Origin: Candidatus Leptofilum gracile
GTDB lineage: Bacteria; Chloroflexota; Anaerolineae; Promineifilales; Promineifilaceae
Assembly (NCBI GenBank): GCA_016713825.1
Contig: JADJOJ010000006.1
Location: forward strand, 1 to 64,000
Direction of reading: 5' to 3'
DNA length: 64,000 bases
Within the stretch, counting starts at the first letter, position 1. Each line of letters begins with the position of its first letter. The translations under genes were made by a program, and so were the position numbers. Positions 39,275 through 46,466 of this stretch are shown piece by piece. The notes beneath the pieces were generated by a model. The model ran no database searches, was not told the origin of the DNA, and saw only the letters and a list, made by a program, of their open reading frames with translations.

Positions 39275-40003
39275 TTCTTGGTTGAGGCGTTCGTAGCCGG
39301 CTTCGTTGATGTGGATGTCGTCGGCGGCGTAGGGGATGGCTAACTGGCCGTCTGCCTCGGCCAGCAGGGCATAGGCATCTAGGATGATGACGTTTTCACT
39401 TTCTAGTGAGCGGATGTACTGGTTGACGGTGGTTACTGCCGTTTCTGCCGCCTTCGACCAATACAGCCGGTCTATGCCGATGGGGGCGCGAGAAGGCATG
39501 ATGGTGCTAAGAATAACCGTTGCGCCAGATTGTTGGCTTTGCTCGACGAGGTTTTTGATGTTTTCCTGGCAAATTTGGATGATCTCTTCTTCGTTTGCGG
39601 CCAGCACGGCAATAGAAATCAGGTCGTTGCCACCCACCTGGATAATGACAACATCTGGCTGGAGGGGGGCGACGTGCAAATTGTAGCGCTGGCTGGTTTG
39701 AACGGCCGTATGTCCATTAATCCCCCGATTCACAAAAACAAACCCAGGCAGGGCCTCTGGGGCTGGCCAGGCCGCCGCGCGGGAATCGCCCACAAAAACC
39801 ACAACATCCCCCGGCTGGGCAGCCAGGTCTGCGTCATGTGCTGTGTCTATCTGGTTTAATCCTAGCGGGTCCAGGCGGGTGAGGCTAAATAACCGGAAAA
39901 AGTGGCGGCTGTGCTTAATGAAAAACACGTTGAAAACCAACGAAAGCAGAAGCAGTGCCAGTAAAAACAAGAGCAGCCAAACCGTTCGATTATCTGAAAA
40001 CAT
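39245..40003 (-). CDS. Membrane-anchored SGNH/GDSL hydrolase
   Basis: 252 residues. N-terminal helix near 8-28 (WLLLFLLALLLLSLVFNVFF), then block I VVVFVGDSRAAAW with the nucleophile Ser, block III VIIQVGGNDLIS, and block V DDIHINEAGYERL with Asp and His. SGNH esterases of this layout often add or remove O-acetyl groups on surface glycans. That would suit a locus with three acetyltransferases. It starts 6 nt after the membrane-protein gene, so the two are probably cotranscribed. Confidence 0.85.
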   Translation of the reverse strand: MFSDNRTVWLLLFLLALLLLSLVFNVFFIKHSRHFFRLFSLTRLDPLGLNQIDTAHDADLAAQPGDVVVFVGDSRAAAWPAPEALPGFVFVNRGINGHTAVQTSQRYNLHVAPLQPDVVIIQVGGNDLISIAVLAANEEEIIQICQENIKNLVEQSQQSGATVILSTIMPSRAPIGIDRLYWSKAAETAVTTVNQYIRSLESENVIILDAYALLAEADGQLAIPYAADDIHINEAGYERLNQEVVQLLTQNQ

Positions 40004-40009
40004 AAGCGT

Positions 40010-40633
40010 TTAAAAATTGAGCGTTGGCGCTTCTGGCTGTTGGGGCGAGGTGGAGAGGGTGCGCAAATTGTTAAGTGCGGTCAGAATGATAACGATAGAC
40101 CCAGCCAGTTCCAAAGCGCTGTTTACCCGGATGCCGCCGGTAAATTGAGAGAGTTCTGGGAGCGCAATGCCATAAAAAGTGGCAATGCGCACAAATATAA
40201 AGCGAAAAATAAACAAAAGGCCAAAAAAGATGAAGAGATAGCGCCGCCAATAGTGGCGAACCAGCCAGACGAGGGCCAGCATGGCCACCAGACCCGCCAG
40301 GCCAAATACGCCCAGAAAGAGAATTTGGGCACGCTGACCAAATTCATACCAGCCTTGTTCCCAGGCGATGGTTTTGATAACGGCCGTAAACCAAGATTGC
40401 AAGTCTAGCTGTTTGTTAATGCCCAAAAAGGTCAAAAAGAAAGCCAACCCCAGCCAAATGACAACGTGCGCGCGTGAATTTTCTACGGGGAAAATTCGTT
40501 TAGCATACATAGCACAAACCAGGCAAGCTGCCGCGGCAACCAGGTAAAACACAAAGGTCACCCAACCCAGCACAGACGGATCCCCAACATGTAGTTCAAA
40601 AGGAACGGATGAAATAGCTCTTAAAATAGACAT
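40010..40633 (-). CDS. Polytopic membrane protein, paralogue of the 6.5-7.3 kb gene
   Basis: 207 residues with about six hydrophobic segments. Shares GDPSVLGWVTF, LGINKQLDLQSW, WYEFGQRAQI and FTGGIRVNSALELAG with the gene at 6474-7275. No known family recognised. The conserved NKQ-L motif between helices 2 and 3 could be functional. Upstream is an intrinsic terminator (40681-40712), so it begins a new transcription unit with the SGNH hydrolase. Confidence 0.75.
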   Translation of the reverse strand: MSILRAISSVPFELHVGDPSVLGWVTFVFYLVAAAACLVCAMYAKRIFPVENSRAHVVIWLGLAFFLTFLGINKQLDLQSWFTAVIKTIAWEQGWYEFGQRAQILFLGVFGLAGLVAMLALVWLVRHYWRRYLFIFFGLLFIFRFIFVRIATFYGIALPELSQFTGGIRVNSALELAGSIVIILTALNNLRTLSTSPQQPEAPTLNF

Positions 40634-40680
40634 GGCGCGATAAGTTTTGTAGATTTAACGGGATACACCCCTGGAAATAG

Positions 40681-40712
40681 AAAAAGGGTTGGGCCAACCA
40701 GCCCAACCCCAA
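40681..40712 (-). terminator. Intrinsic terminator after the CheY-like gene
   Basis: On the minus strand GGGTTGGGC and GCCCAACCC pair perfectly (9 bp, 6-nt loop) followed by TTTTTCTATTT. It closes the signalling transcription unit 31 nt after the response-regulator stop. Confidence 0.85.
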
Positions 40713-40742
40713 AATGTATACAACTTTCAAACAAACAAACAC

Positions 40743-41123
40743 CTAATCGGCACAGACTGGCATTTGCAAGCAGTGAGTTACCGCATCATTCAACTCACGC
40801 GAGGTGATTGGCTGGGTCAAGATGGGATGGCTGCGAATGCCATTAGACAACAGCTTCAGATGGTCGGTAACACTGGCCGTCATAACAATAATCGGCAGTT
40901 TCTTGAGTTTGTCATTGGATTGGATCTTTTCCATTAAGGTTAAGCCATCCATCTCTGGCATATTGATGTCGGTGATCATTAAATCTACCGGCGTCTCTTG
41001 CAGTTTTTGCAATGCTTCGTGTCCGTTAATTGCGGTGATTACATTGTGATTGCTGCGTGAGAGCATAATGCAAAGTAATCTGTGGGTCATGGGCATATCA
41101 TCAACGATAAGTATGTTGGCCAT
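40743..41123 (-). CDS. Single-domain response regulator (CheY-like), conserved Lys replaced
   Basis: 126 residues from ATG 41123 (AGGAG 8-9 nt upstream). Receiver fold: ILIVDDMPMTHRLL (acidic pair), LMITDINMPEMDGL (phosphoacceptor Asp), IIVMTASVTDHL (switch Thr) and LTQPITSREL, where the nearly invariant Lys-Pro is Gln-Pro. Phosphorylation chemistry or signalling may be altered. It has no output domain. It is the last gene of the partner-switch cluster, after the HATPase gene, and could link a histidine kinase to the SpoIIE phosphatase. Confidence 0.85.
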   Translation of the reverse strand: MANILIVDDMPMTHRLLCIMLSRSNHNVITAINGHEALQKLQETPVDLMITDINMPEMDGLTLMEKIQSNDKLKKLPIIVMTASVTDHLKLLSNGIRSHPILTQPITSRELNDAVTHCLQMPVCAD

Positions 41124-41323
41124 TGCGATATCTCCTGTGTGATGGTGAAGTGTTGATGACAACTTCAAGCGTGTCTTCGATAGTTTGCGAAAACCTGGCT
41201 AACTGCGTTTGGGCATCTGGAAAACTTTTCTTGAACTTTCTCCATGAAAAAGCGTAGTCCCGCATCTAGGTCATAGGTTAAGAACTCAAACTTACAAACA
41301 TGTTTACGAAGACGCGTTGATCG

Positions 41324-41764
41324 TTAAGCGAGGTTTTTTACCAAATGCCAGGAGTTACCATTTGCATCTGAGCAATAGTCTACGGTATCCATCAAGTTTT
41401 TGATGATAAAGAGCCCGTAGCCACGGATTTGTGGTTCATCCAGGTTGGGTGTGCGGGAGGCAGCGTATTCAAAGGAACGGCCGTTGTCAAACAAATTGAC
41501 CACCAACTGCTGTGGGTTTTCCCGCAGCATAAACTCCAGCTTAATTGAGCCGGGCAATCCACTGTAGGCATGCTCAATGATGTTGGTACACGCCTCATGC
41601 ACGGCCAGTTCAATATTGTAGGTGAGTCCCTCGCTGGTGGGCACAGAAGAGGAATTGTTAAATACGCAGGAGATACAAGTCCCAATCATGAGCAGATAGG
41701 CATGTGCTGCAGGCATTTCTACTCGAATAGTTTCGACTTTGTTGGTTAGTTCATTTTGGATCAT
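41324..41764 (-). CDS. Anti-sigma-type serine kinase (RsbW-like HATPase)
   Basis: 146 residues, the usual length for RsbW/SpoIIAB-like single-domain kinases. N box IELAVHEACTNIIEHAY, G1 box VNLFDNGRSFE (Asn-Gly kept), G2 box IRGYGLFIIKNLMD. It would phosphorylate STAS-domain antagonists on serine and bind a target protein. No sigma factor gene is present in the window, so the target may be a STAS-fused enzyme. It is separated from the SpoIIE gene by a spacer occupied by a MITE-like repeat. Confidence 0.88.
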   Translation of the reverse strand: MIQNELTNKVETIRVEMPAAHAYLLMIGTCISCVFNNSSSVPTSEGLTYNIELAVHEACTNIIEHAYSGLPGSIKLEFMLRENPQQLVVNLFDNGRSFEYAASRTPNLDEPQIRGYGLFIIKNLMDTVDYCSDANGNSWHLVKNLA

Positions 41765-41825
41765 AATGAATTACTCGATGCTTGGTTCTTTGATTTTTCC
41801 TGTTGAAGGTACTAAGTGGTTGGAA

Positions 41826-41930
41826 AAAAGTTTTCAAAATTCTTTATCAACAGATTTCGCAGATTTTGCAGATTTAGGGGGAAAAATCTGTGATGATTAT
41901 TTTTCAAAAACTTTCTGCACTTTACTTAAA
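41826..41930 (+). repeat. MITE-like element, copy 1
   Basis: About 105 bp nearly identical to 44313-44425 in the same orientation: TTCTTTATCAACAGATTTCGC, then GGGGGAAAAATCTGTG, then GATGATTATTTTTCAAAAACTTT. The left end AAAGTTTTCAAAATTC and right end TTTTTCAAAAACTTTCTGC are inverted relative to each other. It fills the spacer between the HATPase and SpoIIE genes. It differs from the second copy by a short internal duplication (GATTTTGCA here). Confidence 0.7.
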
Positions 41931-41966
41931 TCTTTTTTTACCCCAAAAATGGGTTGCTGTCTCTGT

Positions 41967-43477
41967 TTATTTGGTGGGCTTCAAGATTAGGACAGTTCTG
42001 TCGTCTTCTTGATATCGACCTGCATTGAAATCTTCGAGCATGGCAAACAGCTTGTTGCTCAGCTCTTTCGGGGTCTCGTGGCGCAGGGCGGCAACGGCCG
42101 TAACCAGCCGATTGAGACCAAACTGCTCTTCCTTCTCATTATGCACTTCATACAATCCGTCGCTGCCCACAATGAGAAGGTCGTAGCGGCTCAGGTAAAG
42201 GGTGCGCTCGACGGTGGTTGTGTGGGGCAAAATGCCCATCGGCTCACTATCTGCGCCAATTGTCAAGGCTCGACCATCGGAAGGGCAGTAGATGACCGGC
42301 GAATGCCCGGCATTGGCGTAAATCAGTTTGCCGGTTGCTGGGTCGAACTGGCCCACAAAAATGGTGGCAAACATGGTAACGCGGGAAAAATCTTTGTAAA
42401 GTTCGCTGCTGACCTGTTCAATTATTTGCCCCGGCGTCAGGGCGGGTATGCGCTGCATTCTCAGGCGGGTCACACTGAGGGTCATGGCCATCAACAGCGC
42501 AGACGCAATTCCTTTACCAGAGACATCGCCAACGACAAACGTGATACGGCCGTTTGGATGCAGGCAGTAATCGTAAAAATCACCCCCACATGGGAGGCCG
42601 CTTTTGAGGCGGCCCAAAAGTCTAGCTCAGGTATCTGTGGTAACTCTTGCGGGAACAGCTGAGATTGAACCCGTTGAGCCATTTCCATTTGATGCCCCAA
42701 CCGCGCTTTGTCCAGGCCATCCTGGTAGGAAATAACGTTTTCAACCTGCGCACCTGCGTACTCGGCAATCATGCGCGCCAGTTTGATATCTGGGGTGGTA
42801 AAGGCGTTGCCAACCTTATTAACCATGCCGATAACGGCCGTTTTGGCAAACCGCACATCCACCGGCACCATCAAAATATTGCGAATTCCTGGATGATCTT
42901 CCACCTCACGCAAAAACAAAAAGCCCGCGCGTGACCGGTTCATTTGCAGTCGGAAATCCGCTACGTCATCTGCATCCAGTAAAATAGTTGGATATTGAAA
43001 AAAAAGTAGCTGTCCCGTTTTTAGCTCTACCCAGATAAACGCACTGCCGGTTGCCATTAAATCGGCACATTTGCCCAGCAGCGCCTCCAGCATCTCCTCC
43101 ATATCCAGGTGATTACGGGTGGTTTGGGTCAGTTGGTGCAAGGCCCAAAACTGATCCTGCGTATCCACCAAAACGGCCGCAACATTATTAAGTTCCTGCT
43201 CTTGCTGAATAATCGATTCAATAATCTGGCTTTCAATTGCTAACAGCTGTTTGGCCTCGTCAGTGCAAATCCCGCCCACTCGAAACTCACCCAGGCAGCC
43301 ATTGTTGTAATAAATGGACTCTGCCAGGCTGGCTTCCGAGACATCAACGCCATGAGGCCAGCTAGCCAGCACACGCTTCCCACTGGTGACAGCGAAAAAT
43401 GTGGCACCGGCTTTGTGCCAGGCCTCAGCCATCTTCAAAAAGATGGGTTGCCGATTGACAAGAAGTGTCTCTAACAC
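41967..43477 (-). CDS. GAF-domain SpoIIE-type serine phosphatase (RsbU-like), one frameshift
   Basis: About 503 codons. The N-terminal region (1-110) is unassigned. A GAF-like domain covers about 125-275 (MLEALLGKCADLMATGSAFIW ... ILMVPVDVRFAKTAVIGMVNK). A linker helix with RVQSQLFPQELP, typical of RsbU-type phosphatases, precedes the PP2C domain: GGDFYDY, FVVGDVSGKGIASALLM, IVGSDGLYEVHNE and EDDRTVLILK. The frame breaks at a C5 run (42583-42587, plus strand), and the span is one base short of a multiple of three. A six-base run restores SHVGGDFYDY. It dephosphorylates STAS serine-phosphates. It starts 21 nt after the STAS gene. Confidence 0.9.
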
Positions 43478-43498
43478 GAGTGCAGTCAGCCTATGCGT

Positions 43499-43836
43499 CT
43501 ACATAGAGAATGCAGCGATAGCATCTTCTTCAGCCAAAAAGATCTCGAAATATTTGTCCAGGCGTGTCAGTTCAAAATAATGCGCACAGACTGCTGCAGC
43601 CCGCAAAGGTAAAGATCACCCTCCTGCATTCTAGACTGCTTAGTGCCTTGAACGAGCGTAGATAGCCCGGTGGAATCGACAAAACTAACGTTTTCCATGT
43701 TCACAACCACCCTTGCCGGGGTGGTGTTTGTTACCAAATCAATCCGTTCCAGAACGGTATTGGCGGTAGAGGTATCAAACCGCCCTGCCAGTTCTAAAAT
43801 TTGAATATCGTTTACTTTTCTTTCTGTAATTTGCAT
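43499..43836 (-). CDS. STAS-domain anti-sigma-factor antagonist, one frameshift
   Basis: About 112 residues if one base is restored in the A4 run at 43574-43577: ...VRII then FELTRLDKYFEIF, ending EDAIAAFSM at TAG 43499. As sequenced it stops early at residue 89. Core: MQITERKVNDIQILELAGRFD, VVVNMENVSFVDSTGLSTLV with the phosphorylatable Ser in DST. It should be phosphorylated by the HATPase and dephosphorylated by the SpoIIE protein encoded next to it. Confidence 0.88.
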
Positions 43837-44114
43837 ACTGCCAATCCTTGGTCTTTGTTTCTCGCAATTCGCGTGAGTTTTATCATGAATGCGCCAGTAT
43901 CATGTGTGCTTCAATGGTTTGGCACTTGCCAAAACAAGAATGCCCTATTAGCCTGACAGATTATATTACTGAATGTTGCCAGGGGAAGATTTTGGCCCTA
44001 AGTTTTGTTTTGACGGGAAGAGTCCTGTTCTGTAAGAGACGACGGTCGGTGAATCAGCCTCTCCTTTACCCTAATCAACTAATCTAGTCGTCTACCTATT
44101 GTAATGAGCGTTCA

Positions 44115-44182
44115 ACTAAAGCCCCACCTGCCTTTAGGCACGGTGAGCGCTTGTTATTTGCGCCTATTACCGGGGCCTTTTT
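44115..44182. other. Structured three-way-junction-like element in a 650-nt spacer
   Basis: Between 43837 and 44487 I see no gene. The outer stem AAAGCCCC (44118-44125) pairs with GGGGCCTTT (44172-44180, one bulge). Inside are two hairpins: TGCCTTTAGGCA (44129-44140) and GCGC...GCGC (44147-44163). A T5 tract follows on the plus strand. It could be a folded RNA, a terminator, or the end of a decayed IS200/IS605-type element, whose ends often carry such hairpins. No class is assigned. Confidence 0.4.
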
Positions 44183-44299
44183 CGTGTGCAGTAAACCACA
44201 GAAATTTTTTCGGGTGAAAAAAGCAGTTGCTTTGCGGTTTACTCAGGTAAAAACCAATTTCGCGTGCCTTCTTATTCAAAACTCTTTTTTGGCTTTACA

Positions 44300-44425
44300 T
44301 AAGTAAAATGCAGAAAGTTTTTAAAATTCTTTATCAACAGATTTCGCAGATTTAGGGGGAAAAATCTGTGAAATCTGTGAAATCTTTGATGATTATTTTT
44401 CAAAAACTTTTTGCACTTTACTTAA
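44300..44425 (+). repeat. MITE-like element with terminal inverted repeats, copy 2
   Basis: About 125 bp. Left end TAAGTAAAATGCAGAAAGTT and right end AACTTTTTGCACTTTACTTA are inverted copies over about 20 bp with two to three mismatches. The internal part matches 41826-41930. No coding capacity. Copies 1 and 2 are in the same orientation and flank the SpoIIE and STAS genes. Confidence 0.75.
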
Positions 44426-44487
44426 TCTGTACGGAACCTATTGCTAACCTGATGCCACCTTTTGGAGCGCAGCAGTACGATGTAGAT

Positions 44488-46200
44488 TCAAGAGGCGAGC
44501 GACGTTAAAGGGGGTTTTTGCCAACCCAGACGCCACCAAGCGGGGCCTGTTTGCTTGAGGATTTGTAAATCAAGACGCCATGTATGTGTGGCCGTATAGT
44601 ATGTATCGGCGACCAGTATGGTTTCAATCCCACCTAAATCCTGAGGCTGTACAAACCACAAGCCGGTAAAGCCAGCTTTGCGTTCAAATCGTTTTTGTTG
44701 CCACTCTTCTTGAACAGAGCGGGTTTCTTCTTCGGTTAGGGGCTTGACGCCAACGAGCGCCAGTTTACCGGTGAAGATGTTCCATAATTGCGGCAGCCGG
44801 TGCAAATGCCACTTGGCTAACCAACGGCCGAATTTTGTTGACTGCCCGCGTCTGTTTGTAGTGGCAAACTCCCACAGGGTTAGCGGTTGGGGGACAAAGG
44901 TGCTGTTTTGCCAGGAAGATTGCACATCGGCATGGTAGTAGGTGGTTTTGGTCAGCGCTTTTTGCTGAAAGAGGTAAGACAACAGGCTGATCAGCACCAT
45001 TAGCCAACTAAACCCGACCATCAAGACGAGCGCGGTGGCTCTTTCTAGCAGTTGGAAGAACCCCGTGTCTGAAACGGTCTGAAAGGCGCGGCCTACCAAA
45101 AACTGGTCGGTAATGTGTACGGCTTTGCCGGTGTTAATGTCTACGACTTGCCCTTTGTTCACCAGGCGGTTTTCCAGGTTGACCAGCTGCCCAACGTAGG
45201 TGCCGTTGAAGACGGCCGTTTCCCGAATCGTCGCTTCTTCGGCAATGACCACATTGTTGCCAATAACGGCCGTTGGTCCCAGCTGTGCCCCGGCCCCAAT
45301 GTAGCAGTTGTCGCCAATCACCACGGGTGGTTGAAAGCGGACGTCTGGGTGAATCACATTGTTGCGGCCAATCCAAATGCCGTCGGCCATTTTGCGGCTG
45401 CGCTGCCAATATGGCTGCAACAGCGGTTTTACGTCGCCTTCCGCCTCGCTGCCAGAGCCGTTTTTTAGCAAAGCGGTTTGAAACTCCTGGTAAGCGGTAA
45501 AAGAAAGGAGGGGGTTCCAGTAACGTTTGCTTTCGTAGGCGTAAACCGGCAGCCCTTTTTCAAGAAGGTGCGGAATAAGCTGCGCGTAAATATCAATATG
45601 TTTACCAGCCGGAATGTGGGCAATCACTTCAGGGCTAAGCAGATAAAGGCCAGTGTCGTATTGGGAACGGCCGTTTTCCTCACCATCCCCCACTTGCCCA
45701 ACCTGGCCAGAAGCGTTCACTTGAACCTGGGCCCACCCTTCAGCTCCATGTGAACTAACCAGCGCCGTCAGGCAAGCCCCATGCGCCCGATGAAACGCAA
45801 TCAGTTCAGCCACATCAAAATCAATGACTGTATCGCTCGGAACCACCAGGAGCAGGTTGTCGCCCACGTGTGACGCCGCTTGTTTTACAGTCCCGCCGTT
45901 GCCCAGGGCCTTTCTTTGGAGCAAGTAGTCTAGCTTGACGCCCCAGCGTTCACCTTTGCCCAGGTAAGATTCAATATGCCCGGCCTGATTATGCAACGCC
46001 ACCAGAATTTGCTTCTGGTTTTGCCGGGCCAGCAACTCCAACGGGTAAAGCAGCAACGGCCGATTTGCAATTGGCACCAGCGGGGGTGGCACCAGGTTGG
46101 TTACGGGCTGCAATTTTTGGTTTTCACCAGTAGCCACAAGCAGAACCTGTACCGGTTCTGTCACATTTTCCTTCGATTCCGACATAATTGCCTTAAGCAT
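44488..46200 (-). CDS. Nucleotidyltransferase-LbH-sugar transferase fusion, signature motifs degenerate
   Basis: 570 residues from ATG 46200 (AGGAAG upstream). Residues 1-235 have the fold of sugar-1-phosphate nucleotidyltransferases (VPPPLVPIANRPLLLYPLELL, LLQRKALGNGGTV, LLLVVPSDTVID), but the GGxGTR loop reads GENQKLQP and PKP reads PPP. Residues 265-350 form a left-handed beta-helix (VIGDNCYIGAGAQLGPTAVIGNNVVI). A hydrophobic helix at about 400-425 leads to a bacterial-sugar-transferase domain (LHRLPQLWNIFTGKLALVGVKPL), where the usual Asp-Glu before LPQLWN is His-Arg and GPRP reads GVKP. An intact single frame, so the losses are real. Perhaps a scaffold or regulator beside the true priming enzyme. 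Confidence 0.8.
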   Translation of the reverse strand: MLKAIMSESKENVTEPVQVLLVATGENQKLQPVTNLVPPPLVPIANRPLLLYPLELLARQNQKQILVALHNQAGHIESYLGKGERWGVKLDYLLQRKALGNGGTVKQAASHVGDNLLLVVPSDTVIDFDVAELIAFHRAHGACLTALVSSHGAEGWAQVQVNASGQVGQVGDGEENGRSQYDTGLYLLSPEVIAHIPAGKHIDIYAQLIPHLLEKGLPVYAYESKRYWNPLLSFTAYQEFQTALLKNGSGSEAEGDVKPLLQPYWQRSRKMADGIWIGRNNVIHPDVRFQPPVVIGDNCYIGAGAQLGPTAVIGNNVVIAEEATIRETAVFNGTYVGQLVNLENRLVNKGQVVDINTGKAVHITDQFLVGRAFQTVSDTGFFQLLERATALVLMVGFSWLMVLISLLSYLFQQKALTKTTYYHADVQSSWQNSTFVPQPLTLWEFATTNRRGQSTKFGRWLAKWHLHRLPQLWNIFTGKLALVGVKPLTEEETRSVQEEWQQKRFERKAGFTGLWFVQPQDLGGIETILVADTYYTATHTWRLDLQILKQTGPAWWRLGWQKPPLTSLAS

Positions 46201-46383
46201 AAAAACTTCCTGATAACTCTTTGTGCGTCTTGCCACATATCAGTTTGACTGAAAAAAGAAATTTAGACACTGATAAACAGTGATTTTCACAGACAACAGC
46301 CCAAAACCAGTGTTAATCCGTGTCCAATTCAGAAAGTGATATGTAGCTAGTTTGTGCGTTAAAAATGAAAGGCCGCTTACTAA

Positions 46384-46466
46384 GTGCTCTGTTAGCGAAA
46401 TTCTTTTACAGGGCAAAACCAATCAGAGCACTGGAAGCTTTGTGGGTTTTGCCAAACAAAGCACTA
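46384..46466 (+). repeat. Dispersed repeat, copy 2 (with 10.6 kb)
   Basis: Matches 10628-10710 over about 83 bp, including AACCAATCAGAGC and AAGCTTTGTGGGTTTTGCCAAA. Inverted ends GGCAAAACC / GGTTTTGCC. It abuts the stop of the TagA-STAS gene at 46464 and lies in the 263-nt spacer before the fusion gene. Confidence 0.65.
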
